Source: Rhodoferax fermentans (lineage in GTDB: Bacteria; Pseudomonadota; Gammaproteobacteria; Burkholderiales; Burkholderiaceae_C). Taken from it: 64,000 nt of DNA. Both the position numbers and the translations under genes were made by a program. The notes below the pieces were generated by a model. That model was not told the origin of the DNA, did not search any database, and saw nothing but the letters and a program-made list of their open reading frames with translations. Shown here piece after piece: positions 19,509 to 28,450 of this stretch. How positions within the stretch are numbered: position 1 is the first letter of the stretch; every line of letters starts with the position of its first letter. The DNA is taken from NCBI RefSeq assembly GCF_002017865.1, contig NZ_MTJN01000002.1, positions 3,472,001 to 3,536,000 of the forward strand. The letters are read 5' to 3'.

Positions 19509-20639
19509 CTAGGTCGATCTGTCCTGAGCGGCTGGCCAATACAGGCTCACGCGGGTGCCCTGGCCGGGGGTGCTTTGAACCTCCAGGCGGCCATCAAGCA
19601 GCCGCAAAATTTCCTGGACGATGCAGAAACCCAAACCACTGCCAGGCAGCTTGGACGCGCTTGGCGCCCGGTAAAAACGCTGGCCCAGTTGCGCCATCTG
19701 CTCTGCACTCATGCCCACACCATGATCACGGATGTGGACGGCCACTTCAGAATGCGCCGAAGCGGCTCTCACCTGCTCCAGATGAACCGTCACCGCGCTA
19801 CCTGCGGCAGAAAACTTGTAGGCGTTGGAGAGCACCTGCAAAATCGCCTGGCTGGCTCTTTTGGCGTCCACCCAAACACACAGATCCGCATCGGTCTGGG
19901 TCAGGCTGGCTTTCTCGCGCCCCTCGGGTAACACCAAACCATCCAGCACCGACTGCACCAAAGAAGGCAACGCAATGGCCGACAGCTGCAGGCGGGTGTA
20001 GCCGTGCACCTCGATGTGCGCCAGGGTGAACACTTCGTTGAGCAGTTCGGTCAACTGCTGCGACTGCTGGTGGATGATGCCCACAAACTCGCGGCGGCTG
20101 GCCTCGTCGTTGTCGGTGTGGAGCAATACCTCAGCAAAACCCTGGATATTGGCCAGCGGGTTGCGCAACTCATGGGCGGCCTTGGCCAAAAAAGCCGTTA
20201 AGCGCCGCTCGCGCGCCACCACTTGTGACACATCCCGAAAACACAGCAGCTTGGCCACCGTGCTGTTATCACTGCCGGTCTGCGTGACCTGCAATACCGC
20301 GCCCGGCGGTTGGACGAAGTCCAGCACCAGGGGCACATGTGAATCGGGCTCAGCCAGGCGCCGCTGCAGCTGCGCCTGGTCCAGGGCTGAGGCACACCGG
20401 CTGGACAGCAGCTGCCAAAACTGCACTTCATCCAGGCCTTGTATCTGTTCGGCCGGGAGCTGGGTCAAAGACACCCACTTGGGGCTGACGTGGTTCACAC
20501 AACCCAGCCGGTCAAAAGCCACCCAAGCCTCAGGCGCCAAGGCCAACACATCGGCCAACACCTGCGCCGTGGCTACAGCACCGGGTGGCGTCACGCTTGG
20601 CTTGTTCTCACGCCGGCTGCGCGGCTGATGTGTGCTCAT
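19509..20639 (-). CDS. PAS-containing sensor histidine kinase
   Basis: 376 aa, no membrane segment. A PAS-like region (about 30-135) precedes a HisKA box FLAKAAHELRNPLANIQG (about 150-167) and a HATPase domain with N-box VLSNAYKFSA, RDHGVGM and GSGLGFCIVQEIL. The G1 box has DHG for the usual DTG, a tolerated change. Start and stop overlap the preceding receiver gene by 4 bp (ATGA), so kinase and receiver are coupled. The signal is unknown. Confidence 0.9.
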   Translation of the reverse strand: MSTHQPRSRRENKPSVTPPGAVATAQVLADVLALAPEAWVAFDRLGCVNHVSPKWVSLTQLPAEQIQGLDEVQFWQLLSSRCASALDQAQLQRRLAEPDSHVPLVLDFVQPPGAVLQVTQTGSDNSTVAKLLCFRDVSQVVARERRLTAFLAKAAHELRNPLANIQGFAEVLLHTDNDEASRREFVGIIHQQSQQLTELLNEVFTLAHIEVHGYTRLQLSAIALPSLVQSVLDGLVLPEGREKASLTQTDADLCVWVDAKRASQAILQVLSNAYKFSAAGSAVTVHLEQVRAASAHSEVAVHIRDHGVGMSAEQMAQLGQRFYRAPSASKLPGSGLGFCIVQEILRLLDGRLEVQSTPGQGTRVSLYWPAAQDRST

Positions 20640-21121
20640 GGTGTCTCCTTCAAACCAAGTCGTGTCTCAGACTGCTTGAGTTTGTCCTTGACCCAGCACA
20701 CCACCTGCAAGGGACTGAAGGGTTTGACAAAGTAGGCGTCTGCGCCGCGGCAACGTGCGCTGTCATTGTCCTGCGCCTGCCCTCGCGCTGACAGCATGGC
20801 CACCACCGTGTCACGGTGGCTAGGGTCGGCCCGGATGGCATCGAGCACCTGCAAGCCATCCAGCTCACCGGGCATCATCACATCCAGCAGGACCAGCCTG
20901 GGGTGCTCGCGCTGTATCGCTGCCAGTGCGTCCACACCACTCTCAGCCTCGATGATGCGAAAGGTGTTGCCTAGCGCCACCCTCAGCAAGCGCCGAATGG
21001 CCGGGTGATCATCCACCATCAGAATGGTGGGAACGGATGCAACGCTTGGCCCGTCAGGCCCTGTGGCCAAGGGGCTGTCCGCAGGATGGAGCATGGCCAG
21101 CTGCTCAATCTTGCGGCCCAT
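20636..21121 (-). CDS. Single-domain response regulator
   Basis: 161 aa, one receiver domain at about residues 30-150: acidic pocket VDDHPAI, phospho-accepting Asp in LLDVMMPGELDG, Thr/Ser in AMLSARG, Lys in VKPFSP. There is no output domain, so it probably works by protein contact or as a phosphorelay shuttle. It lies 3 bp after the HTH-receiver gene and overlaps the kinase gene that follows. Confidence 0.9.
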   Translation of the reverse strand: MGRKIEQLAMLHPADSPLATGPDGPSVASVPTILMVDDHPAIRRLLRVALGNTFRIIEAESGVDALAAIQREHPRLVLLDVMMPGELDGLQVLDAIRADPSHRDTVVAMLSARGQAQDNDSARCRGADAYFVKPFSPLQVVCWVKDKLKQSETRLGLKETP

Positions 21122-21124
21122 GGC

Positions 21125-21754
21125 TCAAGCGACCTGACCCGGACTCAGACGTTGTTTGCTGACGGCGGTGGCAATCGCCAGCAGCCGATCAAAGGGAACC
21201 GGTTTGGGCAAGACCTCGACACCGGGAGGCACACCACCACGCCGTTCCACCTCGGCCGGATCCAGGCCGGTGACCACCACGATGGTGGCGTGGCGCATCT
21301 CCGGGGTCTGGTGCAAGACCCGCAGCATGTTGAACCCATCCAGCCCCGGCATGTCCAGATCGGTGATGAGCAAATCCGGGTTGCTGCGCCCCATCATGAG
21401 CAAACCGGTCACACCGTTGTCGGCCAGACTGACCACCGGTTTGATCGGCCAGAGACTCAAACGCGCCTTGTACAGACGCAGCAGGTTGTCGTCATCTTCG
21501 ACCACCAGCACATTGAGCGGGCGGCTTGTCGCAGCAGGCGCCGGGTCGATGCTGACGGGGGATAACACATCCACCCCTTTGTGCAGCAAACCGTCAATCG
21601 AATCACGCAGCACCCGACGGTGACCGCCCGAGGTTTTCCAGGCCTGCAACAGACCACTTTCCACCCACAGCTGCACCGTGCCGACCGACACGCCGAGCAA
21701 AACCGCAGCCTCGCGGGTTGTGCAAAACGACTTTTTGACTGTGCCCTCTGTCAT
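21125..21754 (-). CDS. Response regulator with N-terminal excisionase-type HTH
   Basis: 209 aa from 21754, chosen for an AGGA 6 bp upstream. Residues about 8-55 form a MerR/excisionase-like helix-turn-helix (TTREAAVLLGVSVGTVQLWVESGLL, TSGGHRRV), and residues about 80-195 a receiver domain (VVEDDDN, ITDLDMPG, Lys in PKPVPF). The DNA-binding domain comes before the receiver, the reverse of ordinary OmpR or NarL regulators. First gene of a three-gene operon with a receiver and a kinase. Targets unknown; it may control its own promoter. Confidence 0.85.
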   Translation of the reverse strand: MTEGTVKKSFCTTREAAVLLGVSVGTVQLWVESGLLQAWKTSGGHRRVLRDSIDGLLHKGVDVLSPVSIDPAPAATSRPLNVLVVEDDDNLLRLYKARLSLWPIKPVVSLADNGVTGLLMMGRSNPDLLITDLDMPGLDGFNMLRVLHQTPEMRHATIVVVTGLDPAEVERRGGVPPGVEVLPKPVPFDRLLAIATAVSKQRLSPGQVA

Positions 21755-21796
21755 GCTGATTCCTGTTGAAATTATTGTCAAATAATATCATATTTT

Positions 21797-21825
21797 TGTA
21801 TATTCCGTTAGATGGCAATTGACAA
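21797..21825 (-). promoter_or_regulatory. Sigma-70-type promoter for the HTH-receiver operon
   Basis: On the minus strand TTGTCA (21820-21825) and TATACA (21797-21802) are separated by exactly 17 bp, in an AT-rich stretch 43 bp or more upstream of the start at 21754. Confidence 0.6.
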
Positions 21826-21924
21826 AATCAACATTTTCCAGCTATTCAGCCGTGGATACCCAAGAGCAGGCCAGCCATCCACACTTTGTTGATCTACAAC
21901 ACAAGCGCCTACGATAACGCAACT

Positions 21925-21970
21925 TGTATAGCAACCAGCCCTTATCGGATAAGGGCTAAAAGGTCATTTC
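21925..21970 (+). repeat. Palindromic repeat copy D (after the oppF-like gene)
   Basis: TATAGC, 20 bases, GGGCTAAAAGGTCATTTC with a perfect 9-bp stem AGCCCTTAT (21937-21945) / ATAAGGGCT (21949-21957) and a 3-nt loop. It lies 27 bp past the stop of the leftward peptide transporter operon. Confidence 0.88.
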
Positions 21971-21996
21971 ATGCTCAAAACACGGCAGCAACTGCC

Positions 21997-22809
21997 TCAG
22001 CCCACAGCGCTGCGCCTGAAGCCGCCCGAGGCCAGCATCAGGTTTTGGGTGTAGGGGTCTGTGACGCGATGCGCCGCCAAATCGCCCGAGCTGAGCAGCT
22101 CCACGGTCTGGCCACGCTGCATCACCATCAGGCGGTCACACAAATGGGTTACCACCGCCAAGTCGTGGCTGACCATGATGAAACTCAAACCGCGGCGCTG
22201 ACGCAGGTCTTCCAGCAGGTTCAGCACCTCGGCCTGCACCGAGGCGTCGAGCGCCGAGGTCGGTTCGTCCAGCAGCAGAATTTGCGGCTCCAGAATCAGC
22301 GCACGCGCCACTGCAATACGCTGACGCTGCCCGCCCGAGAGCTGGTGCGGGTACCGAAAGCGAAAACCCCGGCCCAGGCCCACCTCGTCCAAGGCCCGCT
22401 CAATACGGGCTTGTTCATCATCGAGCCCATGAATGACCAGCGGCTCGGCCAGAATCCGGTCCACCGTGTGGCGCGGGTGCAGGGAACCATAAGGGTCCTG
22501 AAACACCATCTGCACCAGCCGTCTGAATGGCTTGCTACCCGGTGCGGGCAAACTTTGCCCGGCCTGGCCCAGCAGCTGGACCGTGCCGGTTTTGGGCGCC
22601 AAGCCACAGATCGCGCGCAACACCGTGGACTTGCCCGAGCCGGACTCACCCACAATGCCAAAACTTTCACCGGGCAAGACCTGGAAGCTGGTGTCGGCCA
22701 CCGCCACAAAGTCGCCGTACTGGACGTGTAAATGCTGCACTTCCAAACCGACCGACTGACCAGGACTTGTCAAGCTAGGCACCACCTGCTCCTCAAAGGT
22801 CACACTCAT
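21997..22809 (-). CDS. Peptide ABC transporter ATP-binding protein (OppF/DppF type)
   Basis: 270 aa from the ATG at 22809, which overlaps the stop of the other ATPase gene (ATGA). Walker [11 protein letters not shown]-loop FQDPYGSLHP, signature [15 protein letters not shown], Walker [13 protein letters not shown] and H-switch MVSHD are all present. It powers peptide import together with the OppD-like subunit. Last gene of the leftward operon; its C-terminus ends VTDPYTQNLMLAS, the usual oligopeptide-type tail, shortened. Confidence 0.9.
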   Translation of the reverse strand: MSVTFEEQVVPSLTSPGQSVGLEVQHLHVQYGDFVAVADTSFQVLPGESFGIVGESGSGKSTVLRAICGLAPKTGTVQLLGQAGQSLPAPGSKPFRRLVQMVFQDPYGSLHPRHTVDRILAEPLVIHGLDDEQARIERALDEVGLGRGFRFRYPHQLSGGQRQRIAVARALILEPQILLLDEPTSALDASVQAEVLNLLEDLRQRRGLSFIMVSHDLAVVTHLCDRLMVMQRGQTVELLSSGDLAAHRVTDPYTQNLMLASGGFRRSAVG

Positions 22810-23645
22810 AAGGCCCACTCCGGTTGGCGATCCAGCGTTGGCAAGGGATGCCGGTCGTCGCCGAGTTTGGGCAGGCAGTTGAGCAAACCTTGTGTGTAGG
22901 GGTGTTTGGCGTTCGCCAGGCCACCAGCCTGCAGCTCTTCGACCACCTTGCCCGCGTACATCACCAGAATGCGGTCACAAAAGCTGGAGACCAGCCGCAG
23001 ATCGTGCGAGACAAACACCAGCCCCATGCCACGCTCCACCACCAACTTGTCCAGGATGGAGAGCACCTGCAGCTGCACCGTCACATCCAGCGCAGAGGTG
23101 GGCTCATCCGCGATCAGCAGATCAGGCTTGGCAATCAACATCATGGCGATCATGGCCCGCTGGCCCATGCCGCCGGACACCTCGTGCGGGTAGAGCTTAA
23201 AAACCCGTTCAGGATCGTCAATCTGCACCGATTGGAGCGCCGCGAGCGCCTGTACCCGTGCCTCTGCCGCCGAGACGCGGGTGTGCGCGAGCAGGGTCTC
23301 CATGATCTGTTTGCCAATCGTCATCACCGGATTCAGCGAAAACTTGGGGTCCTGTAACACCATGGCAATACGGCCACCACGCAGTTCGCGCCGCTGCTTG
23401 GGTGAGCAGTTCAGCAAATCCACACCATTAAAAGCCAGGCGTTTGGCGCTGACCCGGCCCTCGGGTGCGGTCAGCCCCAGGATGGCGCGCCCGGTCTGAG
23501 ACTTGCCGGAGCCGGACTCGCCCACAATGCCGAGGCGCTCGCGCCCGAGTGTGAACGAAACACCGCGCACGGCTTCAACCCAGCCGCCGTCGCGGTTCGG
23601 GAAGGACACGCGCAGGTCGTCCACCTGAAGCAAGGCATCACTCAC
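22806..23645 (-). CDS. Peptide ABC transporter ATP-binding protein (OppD/DppD type)
   Basis: 279 aa from a GTG at 23645 ([17 protein letters not shown]), with a GGGGG ribosome site supplied by the end of the upstream repeat. An ATG 21 bp further out lies inside the repeat. Walker [11 protein letters not shown]-loop [10 protein letters not shown], signature [15 protein letters not shown], Walker [13 protein letters not shown] and FVSHDLRLV are present. The C-terminal [17 protein letters not shown] is typical of OppD/DppD. Confidence 0.9.
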   Translation of the reverse strand: MSDALLQVDDLRVSFPNRDGGWVEAVRGVSFTLGRERLGIVGESGSGKSQTGRAILGLTAPEGRVSAKRLAFNGVDLLNCSPKQRRELRGGRIAMVLQDPKFSLNPVMTIGKQIMETLLAHTRVSAAEARVQALAALQSVQIDDPERVFKLYPHEVSGGMGQRAMIAMMLIAKPDLLIADEPTSALDVTVQLQVLSILDKLVVERGMGLVFVSHDLRLVSSFCDRILVMYAGKVVEELQAGGLANAKHPYTQGLLNCLPKLGDDRHPLPTLDRQPEWAL

Positions 23646-23745
23646 GTTGCCCCCTTTCAGGGACACCGTGGAACCGGCTTTGCCGGGTCACTGGTGTCGC
23701 CCCCTGCAAGGGGGTAGGCGCTACACGAAGTGAGCAACATGGGGG
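23646..23745 (-). repeat. CCCGGCAAAGCCGG repeat between permease and ATPase genes
   Basis: About 100 bp with two hairpins: CCGGC-TTT-GCCGG (23674-23686) and CCCCC-TGCAA-GGGGG (23700-23714). On the minus strand it reads CACCCCC, then CCCCCTTGCAGGGGG, then CCCGGCAAAGCCGGTTCC. The same family lies at 37425-37519 in another ABC operon in the same orientation relative to transcription. Confidence 0.8.
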
Positions 23746-23750
23746 TGAGT

Positions 23751-24686
23751 TCATATACCGCCTTTCGGGTCGAGCGCATCACGCAGGCCATCACCCAACA
23801 AATTGAACGCCAGGCTGATCAGGAAGATGGCCGCGCCAGGGGCGGCTGCCACCCACCATTGGTCAAGCACATACTGGCGGCCATTGGCAATCATCGCGCC
23901 CCATTCAGGACTGGGGGGTTGCGCGCCAAGGCCCAGAAAGCCCAGGCCTGCTGCGGTGAGGATGATGCCCGCCATGTCCAGCGTCACCCGCACAATCACC
24001 GAGGACACACACAGCGGCATGATGTGCCGAAACACGATGCGCCAGGGTGAGGCGCCAATCAGCTGCACTGCAGCAATAAAGTCAGTCTGGCGGATGGTCA
24101 GGGTCTCGGCCCGCGCCAGGCGCGCGTAGGCGGGCCAGGATGTGATGGCAATCGCAATCACCGCGTTCTCGATCCCCGGCCCGAGTGCCGCCACAAACGC
24201 CAGCGCCAGGATCAGCCGCGGAAACGCCAGGAAAATGTCGGTGATGCGCATCAGCATGGCATCCACCCAGCCACCGGCATAACCAGCCACGGTGCCGACC
24301 AAGAGGCCAATCGGCGCGGCCAGCACCGCCACCAGAAACACCACAAACAGCGTGATGCGCGAGCCAAAAATCAGTCGAGAGAGGATGTCGCGCCCCTGGT
24401 CGTCGGTACCGAGCCAGTTCACGAACGACGGAGGCAACAAGCGTGTGCTGCGCAAATCACCCTCAAACGGGGAAAACGGTGCCAGCTGGTTGGCAAAAAT
24501 CGCCACACCCACCAGCGCCAGCACAATCAGCAGCCCCAGCAAAGCCAGCCGGTTGCGTGCAAAGCTGCGCCAGCCACTGTAGGCCCGGCCCAATGCCGCC
24601 TGTCGGCGCGAGCTTGGGTGTTCCGACATCAGCCAGGCATGCAAGCCACCGGCTTGCGCAATCGTCATCTCGGGTTGGCTGCTCAT
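23751..24686 (-). CDS. Peptide ABC transporter permease (DppC type)
   Basis: 311 aa, six membrane helices. N-terminal cytosolic part, first helix ALLGLLIVLALVGVAIFANQL, then the LGTDDQGRDILSRLIFGSR segment typical of DppC/OppC. The EAA-like loop is around ARLARAETLTIRQTDFIAAVQLIGAS. C-terminus [12 protein letters not shown] is characteristic. It overlaps the DppB-type permease by 4 bp. Confidence 0.92.
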   Translation of the reverse strand: MSSQPEMTIAQAGGLHAWLMSEHPSSRRQAALGRAYSGWRSFARNRLALLGLLIVLALVGVAIFANQLAPFSPFEGDLRSTRLLPPSFVNWLGTDDQGRDILSRLIFGSRITLFVVFLVAVLAAPIGLLVGTVAGYAGGWVDAMLMRITDIFLAFPRLILALAFVAALGPGIENAVIAIAITSWPAYARLARAETLTIRQTDFIAAVQLIGASPWRIVFRHIMPLCVSSVIVRVTLDMAGIILTAAGLGFLGLGAQPPSPEWGAMIANGRQYVLDQWWVAAAPGAAIFLISLAFNLLGDGLRDALDPKGGI

Positions 24687-25699
24687 CGTTGACGGGTCCT
24701 CGGGTCCAGCGTGCGGTACAGCAGGTCGGACAACAAATTCAGACCAATAAACACCGAGCCCACCACCAGGGTGCCACCCAGCACCGCGTTCATGTCGGCG
24801 TTTTGGAGTGAATTGGTGATGTACAGGCCCAGGCCCGGCCAGGCGAACACCGTCTCGGTCAAGACCGAGCCCTCCAGCAGCCCGGCATACGACAGGGTGA
24901 TCACGGTGACCAGCGGCACCATCGCGTTGCGCAGCGCATGGCGCCAGATGATGCGTGCCTCGGACAGGCCCTTGGCGCGTGCTGCCACCACATACTCTTG
25001 GCTCAGTTCATTGAGCATGAAGGAGCGTGTCATGCGGCTGATGTAGGCCAGCGAAAAATAGCCCAGCAGACTGGCGGGCAGGATCAGGTGCGAGAACACA
25101 TTGCGAAACGCCTCCCACTGGCCCTGCATCGCGGTGTCAAGCAGCAAGATGCCGGTGCTGGGTGTGAACATGTACTCATAGGTCACATCCACCCGCCCCG
25201 GCCCGGCCACCCAATCGAGCTTGGCGTAAAACAGCACCAGCGCCATCAGGCCCAGCCAGAAAATCGGCACCGAGTACCCAATCAGGCCCATCACCCGCAC
25301 CAGCTGGTCGGCCAGCCCGCCCCGGCGCACCGCCGCCCACACACCCAGCGGCACACCGAATCCCGCACCAATCAAAATGCCCAAGGTGGCCAGCTCAAAG
25401 GTGGCGGGAAAGGTGCGTTGGATGTCGTCAAGCACCGGGTTCGAGGTCAGCACCGAGGTGCCAAAATCGCCGCGCAGCACCTTGGCCACGTAAATGCCAA
25501 ACTGCTCCAGCACCGGCTTGTTCAGGCCCATCTCCTCACGCACCCGCGCCATCACTGCCTCGGGCGCATGGTCACCCACCACCGCCAGCACCGGGTCCAC
25601 CGGAATCACACGGCCAATAAAAAAAGTCACCGCCAGCAGACCCAGGTAGGTCAGCACGATGGCCAGGGCAAACCGCCCCAGGGCTCGGGAAAATTTCAT
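24683..25699 (-). CDS. Peptide ABC transporter permease (DppB type)
   Basis: 338 aa, six membrane helices. N-terminal helix ending in FFIGRVIPVDPVLAVVGDHA, and the DppB/OppB loop MNELSQEYVVAARAKGLSEARIIWRHALRNAMVP, then TETVFAWPGLGLYITNSL. It forms the inner-membrane channel with the DppC-type partner. It lies 46 bp after the binding-protein gene; only a weak hairpin is seen in that gap. Confidence 0.92.
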   Translation of the reverse strand: MKFSRALGRFALAIVLTYLGLLAVTFFIGRVIPVDPVLAVVGDHAPEAVMARVREEMGLNKPVLEQFGIYVAKVLRGDFGTSVLTSNPVLDDIQRTFPATFELATLGILIGAGFGVPLGVWAAVRRGGLADQLVRVMGLIGYSVPIFWLGLMALVLFYAKLDWVAGPGRVDVTYEYMFTPSTGILLLDTAMQGQWEAFRNVFSHLILPASLLGYFSLAYISRMTRSFMLNELSQEYVVAARAKGLSEARIIWRHALRNAMVPLVTVITLSYAGLLEGSVLTETVFAWPGLGLYITNSLQNADMNAVLGGTLVVGSVFIGLNLLSDLLYRTLDPRTRQR

Positions 25700-25745
25700 G
25701 GCATCAATTGGCGCCGCCGCAGGGTGACGCCACTCAGGTCAGACA

Positions 25746-27362
25746 TCAGCGCTTGGCAGCGCGGTAGACGTAGTTGGTGTCCGAGGTGGAACCGATACGA
25801 AAGCCGCTCACATTGCTGCGGTATGCCGCCACTTCGGTCATCTGGTAGATCATGATGAAGGGGCTGGTGGCACGGAACTCGGCCTGCATTTTTTCGTACA
25901 TCGCCTTGCGCCGGGCCGGATCACGCTCCAGCACCGCTGCATCGGCCTGCATGTACAGGGCTGGCGCATCCCAGGCGTTGCGCCAGGCCAGTGACTTGAC
26001 CTTGGCGTTGTCCGAGTTGTCGGCGTTGCGCACAAAGTCGGTATTGGAGTTGGGGTCCCAGTAGTCGGTGCCCCACTGGCCAATGTACATGTCATGGGTG
26101 CGGGCACGGTACTTGGTCAGCACCTGCTTGCCATCTCCGGGAATGATCTCGATGTCGATGCCCGCACGTTTGGCCGTCTGCTGGAAAGCCTCGGTGATGC
26201 CTTGCACCGGCTGCACCGTGCGCATGTCGATGGTGATCTTGAAACCATTGGGGTAACCGGCCTTTTTGAGCAAGGCCTTGGCCTTCTCCACATCGAGCTT
26301 GTACGGATTCACCGTGCTGGCACCAAGCATCCCCACCGGCAGGAAGTTCTGGTGGATCACACCAATGCCCTTGAGGATGGTGTCACCAATGGCCGAATAG
26401 TCCATCAACCACTTGAGCGCTTCGCGCACCTCGGGCTTGGCCAGGATCGGGTTTTTCTGGTTCAGGCTGATGTAATACACCGTGCCCTTGGGGCTGGCGG
26501 TGGTCAAGATGCCCTTGTTGGCAGTGACCGCTGCCAGATCTTGCGGCGTGAGGTTGCGGGCAATGTCCACATCACCTTTCTCCAGCATCAGGCGCTGGGT
26601 GGCGGACTCCTTGATGTGGCGGTAGATCACACGCGCCGGTTTGGCCTTGTCGGCATAGTAGAAGTCATTGCGCTCGAGCACCAGCACTTCGTTGGGGCGC
26701 CATTCACGCACCTTCATCGGGCCGGAGCCAGCGTAGTTGGTCTTCATCCAGGCGGCACCCAGGTCGCCATTGACCTCTTTGGACAAGACCAGCTTTTTGT
26801 CCAGAATCGAGCCCACGGTAGCCGTCAGGCAGTTAAGCACAAAGGTCGGTGCGTAGGCTTTGTCGGTGTCGATGGTCAGGCTCAAAGGGCCGGTCTGTTT
26901 GATCTTGTCCTTGACATTGTCCTTGGTAAAGCCAAATTGCCCCAGGATAAAAGCCGGGCTTTTGTCCATGATCACCGCGCGTTGCAGGGACCACACCACG
27001 TCTTCGGCGCTCAGCGGGTTGCCCGAGGCAAACTTGAGGCCGGGCTTGAGCTCAAAACTGTAGGTCCTGCCATCGTCCGAGACCTTCCAGCTTTTGGCCA
27101 GATCACCGTACAGCTTGGTCGGGTCAGTCACCTCATAACGCACCAACTGGCTGTAGGTGTTGCCAATCATCTCGGAGGTGGACAACTCAAAGGTTTCACC
27201 GGGGTCCAGGGTGATCATGTCGTCAAAAGCAAACGCCACTACCAGGGTGTCGACCGGCGTGGCGGCCAGTGCAGAGACCGAACCCAGGCTCAAGGCCAGT
27301 GCCGAAGCACCCGCCACCGAACCAAGCTGCCGACGGGTCAGGACAGGAAAAGAACTGTTCAT
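25746..27362 (-). CDS. Peptide ABC transporter substrate-binding protein (SBP family 5)
   Basis: 538 aa. N-terminal LTRRQLGSVAGASALALSL looks like a Tat signal with twin Arg, followed by the AXA site near SALAA. The family-5 core is seen in TLDPGETFELSTSEMIGNTYSQLVRYE and YSFELKPGLKFASGNPLSAEDVVWSLQRA. It collects peptides in the periplasm for the DppB/C-type channel. Neighbouring enzymes suggest peptides with D-amino acids such as murein fragments, but the ligand cannot be read from sequence. Confidence 0.9.
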   Translation of the reverse strand: MNSSFPVLTRRQLGSVAGASALALSLGSVSALAATPVDTLVVAFAFDDMITLDPGETFELSTSEMIGNTYSQLVRYEVTDPTKLYGDLAKSWKVSDDGRTYSFELKPGLKFASGNPLSAEDVVWSLQRAVIMDKSPAFILGQFGFTKDNVKDKIKQTGPLSLTIDTDKAYAPTFVLNCLTATVGSILDKKLVLSKEVNGDLGAAWMKTNYAGSGPMKVREWRPNEVLVLERNDFYYADKAKPARVIYRHIKESATQRLMLEKGDVDIARNLTPQDLAAVTANKGILTTASPKGTVYYISLNQKNPILAKPEVREALKWLMDYSAIGDTILKGIGVIHQNFLPVGMLGASTVNPYKLDVEKAKALLKKAGYPNGFKITIDMRTVQPVQGITEAFQQTAKRAGIDIEIIPGDGKQVLTKYRARTHDMYIGQWGTDYWDPNSNTDFVRNADNSDNAKVKSLAWRNAWDAPALYMQADAAVLERDPARRKAMYEKMQAEFRATSPFIMIYQMTEVAAYRSNVSGFRIGSTSDTNYVYRAAKR

Positions 27363-27436
27363 GGATCAGACTTTCAAGTTAAAGGTGGACAAATCAAGCA
27401 ACAAACGGACCAACCAACCCGGTGCCGGGCACAGGC

Positions 27437-28450
27437 TCAGACCGCAGTCAGGTCACGCACACTGGCTTGCGCCAGGTAAAACCACTCGTTGCCAGGGGTG
27501 GCTTTGGCATTGGGGAAAACGATGTAACCGTCGGTGGCTGCCAATACCGGTGTGCCGTCGTGGCGGGTCGCGACCAGATCGCCAGAGCGCAACGGATCAA
27601 AACTGGACCAGGCGCGCACAAAGCTGTCGTCCACATGGTGGCGGTCCACCACCTGGGTCAGCCGCAAGAACTCCAGGTTCGGGCACGGCGGTGGCGCGGG
27701 TTCGTCGACCAGCCCCAGGTGCGCCAGCGTGTTGCGGATGGCACGGTAGGCCACGCCGGGTGCGGCGGGGTCCTCGTGCTGTCCACATTCGAGGGTGATC
27801 GCGTAGCCCCCCTGGCTGCGCATGTATTCGGTGGTGCCAACACCGTAACTCGGGTCGGTGCTGAGCAACCCAGCCCGGTCCTGCACCGGTGTGCGCGCCA
27901 GGCGCTGCTGCACACCCACCGCGTAGGTCGAGAGCCACCCCTCCACCACCCGGTTGACACCCAGGCGCACCGCCAGCGCCTGCTCCTGGGCAGCGTGGGC
28001 AAAGGGTTCCAGATCACCGTTGTTGTCTTGTGGACCGAGCATCGCAAACGCTTGTGACGGCGCCTGGAAAGAATGCAAATCTAATAGCACCTCATGCCCG
28101 GCCAGAAAGGGGCAGAGCACATTGGCTAGCCTGTCCTCGTAGTCTTGCGGGCTATCGGTGGGACGCAGATTGCGGTTCAGGTTGCGGTCGCCATTGCGCT
28201 GCACCTTTTGGTAGGCCAACGGGTTGGAGACCGGCACAAACGTGACCGAGCCACGGGCCAGCTGCAGGGCACCGCTGTCAAGTTCAGCCACCACCCGCTC
28301 GATACCCCGGCTGCCAGCCACCTCGTTGCCGTGCACCGCGCCCAACACGATCAGGCGCGGGCCGGGTGCCAAAGCGGCAAATTGGTGGATGCGCAACTGG
28401 CTGGTGGGATACACCTGCGCAACAGGCTGCTTCAGAAAATCAGACATCAA
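27437..28450 (-). CDS. Succinylglutamate desuccinylase/aspartoacylase-type metallohydrolase
   Basis: 337 aa, M14-like zinc hydrolase fold of the AstE/AspA group. Zinc and catalytic segments: GAVHGNEVAGSRG (His and Glu near 40-43), RNLNRNL, and LLDLHSF with the third ligand His near 124; the catalytic Glu is probably in ITLECGQHED. These enzymes cut amide bonds to amino acids. The gene overlaps the epimerase gene by 11 bp and precedes the peptide-binding protein, so it probably processes the imported peptide or its epimerised product. Exact substrate unknown. Confidence 0.85.
   Translation of the reverse strand: MMSDFLKQPVAQVYPTSQLRIHQFAALAPGPRLIVLGAVHGNEVAGSRGIERVVAELDSGALQLARGSVTFVPVSNPLAYQKVQRNGDRNLNRNLRPTDSPQDYEDRLANVLCPFLAGHEVLLDLHSFQAPSQAFAMLGPQDNNGDLEPFAHAAQEQALAVRLGVNRVVEGWLSTYAVGVQQRLARTPVQDRAGLLSTDPSYGVGTTEYMRSQGGYAITLECGQHEDPAAPGVAYRAIRNTLAHLGLVDEPAPPPCPNLEFLRLTQVVDRHHVDDSFVRAWSSFDPLRSGDLVATRHDGTPVLAATDGYIVFPNAKATPGNEWFYLAQASVRDLTAV

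Noticed and set aside
26094..27479. 461-codon frame opposite the peptide-binding-protein gene
   Set aside because: Antisense shadow; the minus-strand gene has a signal peptide, family motifs and operon context.
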